DNA of 64,000 bases from the NCBI GenBank assembly GCA_024278975.1, contig JAJRSD010000031.1, positions 1-64,000 on the forward strand, read 5' to 3'. The notes under the pieces are model-generated. The model saw nothing but the letters and a program-made list of their open reading frames with translations, did no database searches and was not told the DNA's origin. The position numbers and the translations under genes are program-made. The stretch comes from Bacteroidota bacterium (lineage in GTDB: Bacteria > Bacteroidota > Bacteroidia > Bacteroidales > Prolixibacteraceae). Below, piece after piece: positions 9,392-19,700 of the stretch. Each line of letters opens with the position of its first letter. Positions within the stretch are counted from its first letter, which is position 1.

Positions 9392-10381
9392 ATGAATAAG
9401 AAATTATCAAAAGTATTAGGCTACTTTAACTTCGAAAAAATAAAAAATGACAAACGAATTATTGTGTTTCTTGTTTGCCTGTTAATTGCTACTTCTCTGT
9501 GGTTTTTAAATGCTTTAAGTAAAGATTTTTCTACTTCAATAACATATCCGGTCAAATATATAAATCCGCCGAGTAATCAGTTTCTATCAAATCAGCCACC
9601 ATCAGAAATAGATATAAAAGTAAATGCACACGGTTTTACGTTGTTACGTAACCGACTAAACTTTTCATTCTCGCCAATAATTCTGAACCTAACAAACATC
9701 ACAAAAGATATAGAACCTTCGGCAAATGGTTACAGAATAAATACAAATTCAATCATACGCCAGATTTCGGATCAGGTGAGTAGCGAAATTACCATTAACA
9801 ATATTTTACCCGAGATTTTCTATGTTAAATTAGATAGCCTAAAAACCAAACTCGTTCCCATAAAAACAGATATTAAACTTAGTTTTCAACCACAGTTTAA
9901 TTTAAAAGAGCCTGTTACTTTAATTCCTGAGCAAGTTGAGATTACAGGACCGGCAGAAATTTTAGACACTATTAATTTTTTAATCACCGAAAAGAAAACA
10001 ATTGAGAAATTAGATGCCGAAATTAGTATGACTATTAAGATTGTTCATCCAGAAAAAACAACTTTAAAACCCGCTAATACTGTACTTAAAATACCTGTTG
10101 AAAAATTTACGGAGAAAGAGATTTTAATGCCAATTAGAATAAAGAATATTCCGGAAAATGCAAATATTAAACTTTTTCCGTCTGAAATTAAATTAACCGT
10201 TTTAGTAGGCTTAAGTGAATATGAAAAAATAGATGCATCGAAATTCGAGGTTTTTGTTGATTATAAAGATATTGAAACTAAAATTGAAAATTTAGAAGTT
10301 AACGTGCAATCTACAATGTCGAATGTTGAAGTTTTACGTATTACTCCGGCAAGTGTTGAATATCTGATTGAAACTAATTAA
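9392..10381 (+). CDS. YbbR-like (CdaR-type) membrane-anchored protein
   Basis: A 329-aa protein with one N-terminal membrane segment (IIVFLVCLLIATSLWFLNA, about 23-41) followed by repeated beta-rich YbbR modules. In Firmicutes YbbR/CdaR binds and regulates the diadenylate cyclase CdaA. In Bacteroidota this protein usually sits beside coaE, as here: coaE starts 11 bp after its stop. No cdaA gene is visible in the window, so a link to c-di-AMP is only a family expectation. First gene of a plus-strand group with coaE and the TerB/J-domain gene. Confidence 0.85.
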   Translation: MNKKLSKVLGYFNFEKIKNDKRIIVFLVCLLIATSLWFLNALSKDFSTSITYPVKYINPPSNQFLSNQPPSEIDIKVNAHGFTLLRNRLNFSFSPIILNLTNITKDIEPSANGYRINTNSIIRQISDQVSSEITINNILPEIFYVKLDSLKTKLVPIKTDIKLSFQPQFNLKEPVTLIPEQVEITGPAEILDTINFLITEKKTIEKLDAEISMTIKIVHPEKTTLKPANTVLKIPVEKFTEKEILMPIRIKNIPENANIKLFPSEIKLTVLVGLSEYEKIDASKFEVFVDYKDIETKIENLEVNVQSTMSNVEVLRITPASVEYLIETN

Positions 10382-10392
10382 CCCTGTTTTTA

Positions 10393-10989
10393 ATGATTGA
10401 AATTGGAATAACCGGAGGAATTGGCAGTGGGAAATCAACCATTTGTAAAGTTTTCAAAGTACTGGGAGTACCAATATTTGAGGCAGATTTTATTGCCAAA
10501 AAGCTGATTAACTCAAATTCGGAAATAAAAGCCGGACTCATTCACCTTTTTGGAGACAATATTTATATACCAAATTTAGGTGTTGACCGAAAAAAGTTGG
10601 CTGATATTATTTTTAATGACGACATTCAACTCGCAAAAGTAAACAAGTTGGTTCATCCGGTTGTTAGAAACGAATATGCAAATTGGATAAAAGAACAAAA
10701 TACAGAGTATATAATTCACGAAGCAGCAATTTTGTTTGAAAGCGGATTTTACAAAATGATGGATTTTACAATCCTTGTTTCGGCACCTGAATTGCAACGA
10801 ATAGAACGTGTAACAAAAAGAGACAGAGTACATAGAAATCAGGTTATAGAGCGAATGGAAAAACAGTGGACAGATAAACAAAAACGAGAGCTCGCTTCGG
10901 TTGAAATTAAAAATGACAATGAGAATCTGATAATTCCTCAGATATTAAAAATTGATAATCAAATAAAAAGATATGGCAAAATTTGGTAA
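10393..10989 (+). CDS. coaE: dephospho-CoA kinase
   Basis: Phosphorylates the 3' hydroxyl of dephospho-CoA, the last step of coenzyme A synthesis, in the cytoplasm. The 198-aa length is normal. The P-loop GITGGIGSGKST is at residues 5-16, the substrate segment FEADFIAKKL follows near 30, and the lid-type segment KRDRVHRNQVIERM lies near 139. It follows ybbR closely and its last 17 bases overlap the next gene, which suggests coupled translation. Confidence 0.95.
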   Translation: MIEIGITGGIGSGKSTICKVFKVLGVPIFEADFIAKKLINSNSEIKAGLIHLFGDNIYIPNLGVDRKKLADIIFNDDIQLAKVNKLVHPVVRNEYANWIKEQNTEYIIHEAAILFESGFYKMMDFTILVSAPELQRIERVTKRDRVHRNQVIERMEKQWTDKQKRELASVEIKNDNENLIIPQILKIDNQIKRYGKIW

Positions 10990-11707
10990 ATGGATTGGCG
11001 GCGGACTCGGCTGGGCTTTTGGAGGTCCGATTGGCGCGATAATAGGATTTACAGTCGGATCGATGTTCGATGGCGGAACAAGTCAGGTGCAAAAAGGTTC
11101 GGTTACCGGCTTTTCGGGCAGAACAACAACCGGCGGATATGTGATGAGTTTATTGGTGTTGGTTGCAGCAGTTATGAAAGCCGATGGAAAAGTATTAAAA
11201 TCGGAACTCGACTATGTAAAGAAATTTCTGGTTCAAAATTTTGGACAATCATCGGCAGCCGAAGCAATTAAAATATTGCAAGACCTGCTAAAGCAAACAA
11301 TTCCGGTCGATGAAGTTTGTCAGCAGATTAGGCAAAATATGAATTACTCGGCGCGACTGCAATTGGTTCATTTTATGTTTGGTATTGCTCAGGCTGACGG
11401 GCACATCGATATAACGGAGAAAAAACTTATCGCCCATATTTGCGGGCAAATGGGAATAACAGACAGCGACTTCGAATCAATTCAGGCGATGTTTGTTCCG
11501 AATACAGATTCTGATTATAGAATTCTTGAAATAGAAGTAACTGCTACAGATATCGAATTGAAAAAAGCATATCGTAGAATGGCAATGAAATACCATCCTG
11601 ACAAAGTGAGCAATTTGGGTGAAGATTTCCAGAATGCTGCAAAAGAGAAATTTCAAAAGGTTAATCAGGCGTACGAAAATATTAAGAAGGAACGAAAAAT
11701 GGTGTAG
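10973..11707 (+). CDS. TerB-like and J-domain protein (DjlA-like)
   Basis: A 244-aa protein with three parts. A glycine-rich N terminus (GKWIGGGLGWAFGGPIGAII) could insert in or lie on the membrane. A TerB-like helical domain spans about 55-165, with the acidic metal-site signatures MKADGKV and AQADGHID. A C-terminal J-domain carries the diagnostic HPD in MKYHPDKV near 206. The J-domain should stimulate a DnaK ATPase, and the order matches DjlA-type co-chaperones. It overlaps coaE by 17 bp. Confidence 0.88.
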   Translation: MAKFGKWIGGGLGWAFGGPIGAIIGFTVGSMFDGGTSQVQKGSVTGFSGRTTTGGYVMSLLVLVAAVMKADGKVLKSELDYVKKFLVQNFGQSSAAEAIKILQDLLKQTIPVDEVCQQIRQNMNYSARLQLVHFMFGIAQADGHIDITEKKLIAHICGQMGITDSDFESIQAMFVPNTDSDYRILEIEVTATDIELKKAYRRMAMKYHPDKVSNLGEDFQNAAKEKFQKVNQAYENIKKERKMV

Positions 11708-11751
11708 TGAGTATATCATTACTCACTGCTAATAGTCTCAAATCTATAAGA

Positions 11752-12393
11752 ATGAAAATTATATCAACAAATATTGGTGAAGCCAGAACAATTTTATGGC
11801 ACGGAAAAGAGGTTAAAACCGGAATATTCAAATTTTCGGTTGATAAACCTATTCACCTCGGAACGGAAGATGTTGACAACGACCATGTTATTGACCGTAA
11901 ATACCATGGAGGAGTTGATAAAGCATGTTATTTGTATTCTGCTGACCATTATAAGTATTGGAAAAAGCTACACCCCAAAGTTAAAATGCCATGGGGAATG
12001 TTTGGCGAAAACCTTACTGTTGAAGGATTACACGAAGGCAAAATAAATATTGGAGATATTTTTAAAATTGGAAGTGCCACAGTTCAGGCAACACAACCAC
12101 GCCAACCTTGTTATAAATTAGATATTAGATTTGAAGCCAGCGGTTTAGTAAAGCAATTTATCGACTCAGGTTTCCCGGGAGTTTATGTACGTGTACTCGA
12201 ACAAGGAAGTGTGTCAGCGGGCGATACAATGGATATTATCGAGAGACAAAATACATTATCTGTTCAAAAAGTTTTTGAACTTATTTATACAAAAGAATTT
12301 GAAAAAGATGCACTTAAAGCAGCGGTTAACAACTCATTTATTGCCGAAAGCTGCAAAAAAGATTTATTGAAAAAGTGGGGTGACAAATTGTAG
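11752..12393 (+). CDS. MOSC-domain protein, YiiM-like
   Basis: About 213 aa. I use the ATG giving MKIISTNIGEART; the track's GTG start 15 codons earlier adds an unlikely leader and would abut the previous stop. The MOSC domain fills the first 160 residues, with DRKYHGGVDKA, MFGENLTVEG and RQPCYKLD; the Cys is the conserved sulfur or molybdenum-cofactor ligand of the family. MOSC proteins of this type reduce N-hydroxylated compounds with molybdenum cofactor or act in sulfur transfer. The C-terminal 3-alpha segment (about 165-213) is also YiiM-like. A bidirectional terminator follows. Confidence 0.85.
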   Translation: MKIISTNIGEARTILWHGKEVKTGIFKFSVDKPIHLGTEDVDNDHVIDRKYHGGVDKACYLYSADHYKYWKKLHPKVKMPWGMFGENLTVEGLHEGKINIGDIFKIGSATVQATQPRQPCYKLDIRFEASGLVKQFIDSGFPGVYVRVLEQGSVSAGDTMDIIERQNTLSVQKVFELIYTKEFEKDALKAAVNNSFIAESCKKDLLKKWGDKL

Positions 12394-12459
12394 GATTTTA
12401 ACTTTTTGAAGCTAAAGCGAATTTCAAAAAAAATGGAGATCGGTTAAAATACTTAAAAT

Positions 12460-12487
12460 AAAAATGGAGGTTAAAACCTCCATTTTT
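12460..12487. terminator. bidirectional rho-independent terminator
   Basis: AAAAATGGAGGTT and AACCTCCATTTTT form a 13-bp perfect stem with a 2-nt gap, flanked by A and T runs on the two sides. It separates the convergent MOSC and GH5 genes and can serve both. Confidence 0.85.
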
Positions 12488-12574
12488 CAGAATGGCATTT
12501 AATCCATTCTTCTCTCCCCCCAAATATACGTCCTAATATTTTTTATTTATTATTAAAATCTAAATATATTACAA

Positions 12575-14188
12575 CTATTTGATTGCAATTTCAGCCTCTT
12601 TTTCAGGGTGAATTTTAAAAGTCAGACTTCTCTTAATACTTTTTCCAACCGGAGATATAAACAAGCGACCTGCATTGGATTCGTCGCAATATTCAAAAAT
12701 AATTTGCTCCGAAGCCGGCGACATCAATATATCGTCCTGAGAAAGATTTCTTAAATTTGGGACAAAAACTACAGTTGGCGCACTGCTATCTTTAGTTTCA
12801 TTCCAAATACAAGTAAATTCACCACTACTAAAATTGTAATCGTATTTCACCAAATCGCCTGCAACACGTTCAGGATATGGTCTTATAATTGCATTATTAA
12901 AATATGGATAATCATGAATGTCGCTATAAAAAGCCCAGTATGTATTACTAAAATTGTACTCTTCAAAAAGGTTTACGACATGTTGTGCAGTTTCTGTCAT
13001 TTTAAGCGATTTGCCGTGATATGCGCCCCACTCTCCTATCATTACAGGCACATTCATTCTTTTTCCGGTTTCGTTAATTCTGTCGAAAATTAGCTCAACA
13101 CGTTCTAAACTGGGGTTCTCAACTTCTTTTGTATCCACAACCAAATCGTAACCATGCGCACCATAAGCAATTAAAGAATCGGTAGTTCCATCGGCAAGTT
13201 TTGTTGGTTCGAGTGCACTTCGCACACCGGTATTTGCAAAATAACTGTGATTAAAAAACAGAATATGTTTTTTATCTACTTCGCGAATTGCATCAGCCAT
13301 TTTTTGATACATTGGTTGCAACAGATTTTTTTCAAAATCGGCATTTAACTCATAAACTGCATCTACAATTTTTGAATATCTTTCTTTGGTGGCAACTAAT
13401 TCGAGAGCTTTTAATCTCGATTCTTCATCGCCCCACATTGCCATCAACTCTTCGGCTGTTGGCGGTGCCTGCCCGGTAAATTCTACCATAACTTGCGCGT
13501 AAGCACCCAACATTTGTGGCATTATATAATTTGCAGAACTACCAAGAAAAGGTTCGTTCATTATATCGTAACCAATTACTGTTGTGTTGTTTGCATACCT
13601 TTTTGCAATGTGGTTCCACAAATTTGCGTAGTGGTCTTGCAAACCAACTCCATCTGCTGCCGGAGTGTTCTTCCAGAAATTATCGAAAGCCGTTTGTACG
13701 GCAGGACTAATGAGATATGAATCGCTCCAAACTGCACCTGAATAGTGTGGTTGTCCTTCATCCAAAGTTGCCCAATCGGGTGCACCGTCAGAGAATTTTG
13801 CGCCATATAAATCCTGGTGCATATCGAGAAAGACATAAATTTCATTGTCTTCTGCCCACTGAATTCGTTTATCGATTTCCAATAAATACTCTTCGTTGTA
13901 TTTTCCTGGTTCCGGCTCCAGACCATCCCAGATAATGCCCAACCTAATACAGTTGAAACCCCATTTTTTAAAGCTCTCAAAAGTTTCCTGATTTTGGGGA
14001 GGCATATAATTATGTGATGGTTCCTTACTAATAAAGTTTATTCCGCTAAAAATAATCTGTCGACCATTCGAATCAACAAATTTTTGCCCTTCAATTTGAA
14101 CAAAACCTTTTTCTACCGGTTTTTTCTCGATTCCACACGACATAATCAGGAGAGAAACAAACAATAAAAATATGAGTTTTAAATACAT
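12575..14188 (-). CDS. GH5 endoglycoceramidase-like lipoprotein
   Basis: A 537-aa enzyme resembling endo-glycosylceramidases, which cut the bond between the glycan and ceramide of glycosphingolipids. The signal peptide ends in LIMSC (Cys18), a lipobox. GH5 features: GFNCIRLGIIWDGLEPEPG near 77-95, FLDMHQDLYG near 120, the acid/base Glu in YDIMNEPF (Glu212) and the nucleophile Glu in MIGEWGAYHG (Glu386). The long insert between these and the C-terminal beta domain are usual for the endoglycoceramidase subgroup. It lies downstream of a PKD lipoprotein and SusD/SusC, with an intervening terminator hairpin. Steryl-beta-glucosidase-like GH5 activity is an alternative. Confidence 0.85.
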   Translation of the reverse strand: MYLKLIFLLFVSLLIMSCGIEKKPVEKGFVQIEGQKFVDSNGRQIIFSGINFISKEPSHNYMPPQNQETFESFKKWGFNCIRLGIIWDGLEPEPGKYNEEYLLEIDKRIQWAEDNEIYVFLDMHQDLYGAKFSDGAPDWATLDEGQPHYSGAVWSDSYLISPAVQTAFDNFWKNTPAADGVGLQDHYANLWNHIAKRYANNTTVIGYDIMNEPFLGSSANYIMPQMLGAYAQVMVEFTGQAPPTAEELMAMWGDEESRLKALELVATKERYSKIVDAVYELNADFEKNLLQPMYQKMADAIREVDKKHILFFNHSYFANTGVRSALEPTKLADGTTDSLIAYGAHGYDLVVDTKEVENPSLERVELIFDRINETGKRMNVPVMIGEWGAYHGKSLKMTETAQHVVNLFEEYNFSNTYWAFYSDIHDYPYFNNAIIRPYPERVAGDLVKYDYNFSSGEFTCIWNETKDSSAPTVVFVPNLRNLSQDDILMSPASEQIIFEYCDESNAGRLFISPVGKSIKRSLTFKIHPEKEAEIAIK

Positions 14189-14219
14189 AAGTAACTCCTT
14201 AATAGTTTTTAATAAAAAA

Positions 14220-14255
14220 ATTACAGCTTTTTATGAATACACAAAAAGCTGTAAT
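14220..14255 (-). terminator. rho-independent terminator after the PKD gene
   Basis: ATTACAGCTTTTT pairs perfectly (13 bp) with AAAAAGCTGTAAT, and on the minus strand it is followed by a run of seven T. It lies 9 bases past the stop of the PKD lipoprotein gene and about 30 bases before the GH5 start, so it would reduce GH5 transcription from the SusC promoter. Confidence 0.8.
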
Positions 14256-14263
14256 CAAATAAA

Positions 14264-15217
14264 TTATTTTGTCTTATAAGTTATGGTTACCATCACCGAT
14301 GGATGTTCCATAAACTGTGCATAGGTAGGTGGGTTGGTGTGAAAAAGAATTGACAATTGCATTTTATCGGCGGTTATATCGCGGATAATAATATGCTGCG
14401 TAAAATCTTTTACACCAAACAAATCTCCTGTTGTTTCAAAATAATCTGTATCGGTAAAAGTTACATCTCTTGCATCGGGTGTGCCGCCGAACATTGGATC
14501 CTGATCGTCGCGAACGGTAACCGTAAAATCACCTTTTTTATGTTCCCAGGTTGAAGGGCTTATTGCGGTGTGGCTAATTCCTGCCATCATTATGTCGTAA
14601 CTTGTTGGCGGGAAAGTTATGGTATGCCATCCCTGTGCAACACCAACCTCGGCATAAACAACACCGGCAAGCACACTTCCGTTTACATTGTTTACCGAAT
14701 AACTACCGTCGTATTTAAACGTAAACTCATTGTCATATTCAGCCTCTAAACCAAATCCATATAACACATTGTCCTGCAAAGGCATTACATTGTTCACAGT
14801 TTCGTTAATCAAACCGGCTCCGTCGGTTGCCGAAACTTTTGTATCGAGCACCCATGTTTTTCCATTTGGCATACCCGGACCACCCGAAAGCAACTCGCCA
14901 ATTGAAGCTGCGATTGTAACCTCTTTTGTATCGGTAGCAGAACCTCCGTCGCCGGTTACTGTAACTTTAGCTGTATAAACACCCGACATGGCATAAACAT
15001 GACTTGGGTTTGCTTCAACACTCGACTCACCATCGCCAAATTCGTACAAGTAGTTTTTTACATTTTGAACATTAGCTGTAAAATTAACCTGATAAGGGTT
15101 GTCTGCATCTACTTCAGCAAACAGTTCAACTACCGGTGGAACCGGATCTTCACTACAAGAAAACATAATTGTTGCGATTACTACCATCGCAAATAAAGAA
15201 TAAAAACTCTTTTTCAT
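14264..15217 (-). CDS. PKD-domain surface lipoprotein
   Basis: A 317-aa lipoprotein: the signal peptide ends in IMFSC (Cys21). A PKD domain covers about 30-108, with YEFGDGESS and PSHVYAMSGVYTAKVTVTG typical of this beta-sandwich. The remaining 200 residues are beta-rich and not recognised. By position right after SusD it may be the glycan-binding protein of the locus (inference). It is followed by a strong terminator. No catalytic motif is visible. Confidence 0.75.
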   Translation of the reverse strand: MKKSFYSLFAMVVIATIMFSCSEDPVPPVVELFAEVDADNPYQVNFTANVQNVKNYLYEFGDGESSVEANPSHVYAMSGVYTAKVTVTGDGGSATDTKEVTIAASIGELLSGGPGMPNGKTWVLDTKVSATDGAGLINETVNNVMPLQDNVLYGFGLEAEYDNEFTFKYDGSYSVNNVNGSVLAGVVYAEVGVAQGWHTITFPPTSYDIMMAGISHTAISPSTWEHKKGDFTVTVRDDQDPMFGGTPDARDVTFTDTDYFETTGDLFGVKDFTQHIIIRDITADKMQLSILFHTNPPTYAQFMEHPSVMVTITYKTK

Positions 15218-15261
15218 AATACTAAAATTTAAATTAAATAATTATTTATAATCTATTTCTA

Positions 15262-16749
15262 TTAATCTCGAACGTCCCACCAAAGGTGAGTTGTAATTAA
15301 ATCGGGGCCTTGTTCAGCAATGGCCGCCTCGTAATTTTCTCTATTTATATTGACTTCAGATGAGGGATAACGGAGCCGTGTTGGCAACACACCATTTGTA
15401 ACACCTAGCGAGTGCGTTGGTTCAGTACGTTGCGGAATTCGCGGATAACCGGTCCTTCTTATGTTTGCCCATCCTTCGTGAGAGTTGGAATGAACTGCAA
15501 TCCAAAGTTGGGTGCAAATTTGCTCGAACTTCTGTTCCTGAGTTCCTTTCAATGTAGAATAATCGGCATTGGTCATGTACTCATAAATTTGTTCCTGAGT
15601 AACTTTCCACTGTTCGAACGACATCTCAATTCCTTTTCGGTATAGCTCGTTTGCATCGCCGGGTCCTAAATTATAGAGTGCTGCTTCGGCACGAAGTAAC
15701 CAAATTTCCGCCGCTGTCATTTCTGAAATGGAGGCGGCTCTGCCAACCAGTGTATCGGAAGGATCGGATACATCGGACCAAACCCATTTAGGCAGTTCCT
15801 GATCGCTTAATCCGTTGGGAATTCCTACATATTCTCCCTTGCGATTAGGTTTAACAAAAAGGTATAATCTTGGATCGTCGGTTGTTTTCAATGTTTCAAC
15901 AAACTTCTCGCTCATTTTCCATTTCCAGTACTGGTAATGGCTATACATTGGGTTTCCTAATTCATTTAAATCGCTGTCTTCGTTTTCGCCACCAGCAGCC
16001 TGATTGAGTTCCTCTATTAAAGGTAACGCAAGACATTCGGCAATTATGGGATTTGCCAACTCGGGAGCTACAAACCTGACACGCATTGCAAAACGTAAGC
16101 GCAAAGAATTGGCGAATCTTGCCCACTTCTTCAAATCGTTATTGTAGAGTGGATCTTCCTGAGTATAACCCATTGCCGGGTCGGCATTTTGCAATAGAGG
16201 GATAATAGTTTTAAGTCGCTCCATCATATCGGTATAAATAAACTCAACACTATTGTATTTCGGGAACAAAAAACCTTCCTGTCCCAATCCACCTTCGATG
16301 TATGGCACACTGCCAAACGTATCAGCCAAACGGGCATAATTCATAAAAGCTACTACCTGCGCCATTGCAAACCTGACTTCATTTTCCCGTTCTCCACCGG
16401 GGCGGGTAAATCTCATTACTTCAGTAACAAGCCTGATTGGCCCATAATAAAAATCCTGAAACAGGTCTTTGTACTCTGCTCCTGTAAAATAATCGTAATA
16501 TCTGTCGATAAACATGGCATTATTTTGCCCAACATAGTAGTGCCCAAGTTGCGAGCCAAAAGGAAATTGCAACCTTGTGTTATTGCCTCCACGAATGGTA
16601 CTTAAAACAGTATTCGAAAACAGGTAACCATCGTCGATTTCAGTAACGGCATTAGGATTTTTGTTTATTTCAGCAAATTTATCGTCACACGACGAACCAA
16701 AAATAAGTAACAAAACCAGTACTAAATATATATTTTTATGTTTCATCAT
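15262..16749 (-). CDS. SusD/RagB-family nutrient-binding lipoprotein
   Basis: A 495-aa outer-membrane lipoprotein that forms the lid of the SusC transporter and binds the incoming glycan. The lipobox is FGSSC (Cys21). The usual sequence KFAEINKNPNAVTEID follows, and the family ending RLRYPSSEVNINRENYEAA is near 460. It most resembles the SusD-like_2 subgroup. It begins 19 bases after the SusC stop, as expected for a translated pair. Two adjacent ATG codons are possible starts. Confidence 0.92.
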   Translation of the reverse strand: MMKHKNIYLVLVLLLIFGSSCDDKFAEINKNPNAVTEIDDGYLFSNTVLSTIRGGNNTRLQFPFGSQLGHYYVGQNNAMFIDRYYDYFTGAEYKDLFQDFYYGPIRLVTEVMRFTRPGGERENEVRFAMAQVVAFMNYARLADTFGSVPYIEGGLGQEGFLFPKYNSVEFIYTDMMERLKTIIPLLQNADPAMGYTQEDPLYNNDLKKWARFANSLRLRFAMRVRFVAPELANPIIAECLALPLIEELNQAAGGENEDSDLNELGNPMYSHYQYWKWKMSEKFVETLKTTDDPRLYLFVKPNRKGEYVGIPNGLSDQELPKWVWSDVSDPSDTLVGRAASISEMTAAEIWLLRAEAALYNLGPGDANELYRKGIEMSFEQWKVTQEQIYEYMTNADYSTLKGTQEQKFEQICTQLWIAVHSNSHEGWANIRRTGYPRIPQRTEPTHSLGVTNGVLPTRLRYPSSEVNINRENYEAAIAEQGPDLITTHLWWDVRD

Positions 16750-16768
16750 TTTTTTACTCTTTAAACAA

Positions 16769-19700
16769 TTAGAAGTTGAATTTTACACTAAGTCCATAAC
16801 TCGATGTCGATGGCAGCGACATGTGCTCGATTGCTGACCCGGTATTACCACTGCTAAAACCCGATTCGGGATCGACATGGTCGATGGCCTTATAAAAGAA
16901 AAACAGATTACGCCCAACCAGCGATACACTCAACCATTTCGACGGTAAAGTGTAACCCAAAACCATCTCTCTCATACGAACATTTGTTGCTTCCATAATC
17001 CACTCGGTACCAATTTGTTTGTTGTATAAATTATACCAACGGTAAACCGGTTGGATAGGGATATCATTGGGTTGCCCGTTCGTCTCTTTAATTCCATCCT
17101 CAACGAACCCTCCGGTTCCGGCATACCATTCGTCACGTCCTTCGAGAGTTTCGACACTGGTGCCAAACAAAGCGCGGTATGCTTTTCCCCATGAATATAT
17201 GTCGCCTCCTTTTTGAAAATCAATCAGGAAACTCATGTTAAACCCTTTGTAACTGAACTGGTTTGTTATACCACCAATCCAATCGGGATTTAAATCGCCC
17301 ATCGCTTTCCACTCTCCCGATTGCGCAAATCCGTTTTTGTCAATTAGTTTATTTCCAAAAGCATCGCGTTTATAATCGAGCGCATAAATCACTCCATAAG
17401 GTTGATCGATGTGTGCTTCAATTGACATGTGAAACTCGTTGGCCAACGATAAAAATTCCATATCGCCATATAACTCTTTCACAACCGAATTATTTTTCGA
17501 CCAGGTAACAATAATATCCCAGTTAAAACCATTCTTTAATGATACTGGATTTCCGTTTATCTGAACCTCAAGTCCTGTATTCTGAAGTTTTCCTGCGTTC
17601 ATCTTTTTGGTTGCATAGGCTGTTGACGGTGCCAAAGAAACATTCATAATTTGATTATCAGACATGCTATAATAATAGGCGACATCTAAAATTAACCGGT
17701 TATCAAAAAAACCAAGATTTGTTCCAAGTTCCCACGAGCTGGTCTCTTCCGGTTTTAAGTCGTAATAGGGTAACTGGCTTCCGATATTTGCCTGAGGATA
17801 ATCGGTATTGGTTTGCGATATATTGTAATATTGCTCGATTTGGTAAGGGCTTGTGTCGTTACCAACTTTTGCAAACGATGCCCTTATTTTTCCTTTTGTC
17901 AATATTTTTTTGCTGATATTGAATGCGTCGGAGAACAAGAAACTCAGGTTTTCGGAGTGATAGAAATATGAGTTGTTTTCGAGGGGCAAGGTAGAAGACC
18001 AGTCGTTACGTGCAGTAATATCGAGATAAATTAGACTCTTGTACGACAAAGTTCCGAGCGCATAAGCCGAATAGACCGCTTTTTGCGAATACCACTCTCC
18101 TGTTCCATAACCTTTGTAATTTGAAATGTGGTAGAAGTCGGGTACTCGTATTGCATATCCGCTTTGCGACATCGAGAAGTTTTCGTTGTATCTGTAATTT
18201 CCACCAACACTTACATTAAAATTAAAGTCTTCAATCTGCTTGTCGTAAGCCATCAAAACATCCGTATTCCACTCAATATTGTTATTCATGCTCTGCGACA
18301 TTTTCCCCCGGCTATTTTCAACATTTGGGTTACCGGGGTCTTCACTGCTTCGGTATCTTTTATTCGAGAAATCGAAACCTGTCCTTCCCATTAAAGCCAG
18401 ATTGTCCAGGATATCATATTTCATTTGGAACATAGCCTGAATCCGGTGTTTCTCATCGTTGTTTCGTTTATGTTCCATAATCCAGTACGGATTACTAAAA
18501 GTATTATCGGTATTCCATTTCATAATGTTACCATTCTCGTCGGTCGTATTATTTCGCAACGACTCTAACGTAATATTTCGTGGCATAACTCCCAAAGCCT
18601 GCACAACGTTTGCACCACTCTCTGCGAGGTACGGGCGATTTTCAACAACCGAACGTATGTAAGTAAGTTTGGCATCGACACCAAATTTTTTGCCCAATTG
18701 GGAAGTTCCACGAAGATTGATGTTTTGTCTTTTCAGATTGTTATTGGGCATAATTCCTTTCGAATCCTGATTGGTTATTGAAGCACGAAATGAAGATTCT
18801 TCGTTACCACCGTTAAACGCCACTGTATTTGTAAATGTAGAACCTGTCCTGAAAAACTCTCTGTATGGATCAGCCTGCGGGGTAAGCGTTTCTTCTACTC
18901 CAAGCCAATTAACTTCTGTTTGTCCTTCCATTTTAGACCCATAACTCCAAATCCATGGATAATCTTTTAAAGGTACTGCAGGATCTCCTGCCAATCCTGG
19001 ATATCGTCCGAAAGAACCTTGTGCATATTCGTTTTGAAAATCGGGAGTAACCATTGGGGTTTCAACCATGTAGCTCGACGAAATTGATACGCCAATACCT
19101 TGACGGCTTTTACCTTTTTTGGTAGTTACCAGAATAACACCGTTTGCTCCCCGCGAACCGTAAGCTGCTGCTGCTCCTGCACCTTTTAACACGGTCATCG
19201 ATTCAATATCTTCCGGGTTTAAATCCGACAGAGCATCTCCGCTGTCAGTACCTCCCCACCGGTCACCGCCACCGTAACTCGATTCCATCGGGATTCCATC
19301 GATTACGAAAAGTGGTCGGTTATTTCCCAGCATCGACGAAACACCCCGCAATACAACCCTCGACGAACCATCAACACCAGTGGGTGCTCTGGTAATTTGC
19401 AAACCCGCAACTTTTCCGGCAAGCGAATTAACCGGGTTGTTCTCTTTTGCATTGTTTATTTCATCGCTACCGATTTGGGTAACAGAATACCCCAACGAAC
19501 TTTTATTTCGCTGAATATTTAAAGCTGTTACAACTACCTCATCAATAGATTCTGTATTTTCTATTAATACAATGTCGATTGTATTATTTCCGGCAACAGG
19601 AATATCCTGTGTCTCGAAACCAATAAACGAAAATTGCAAAACAGTATAATTATCAGGTACTTCAATTGTGTATTCGCCATCTAAATTTGTGATAACCCCC

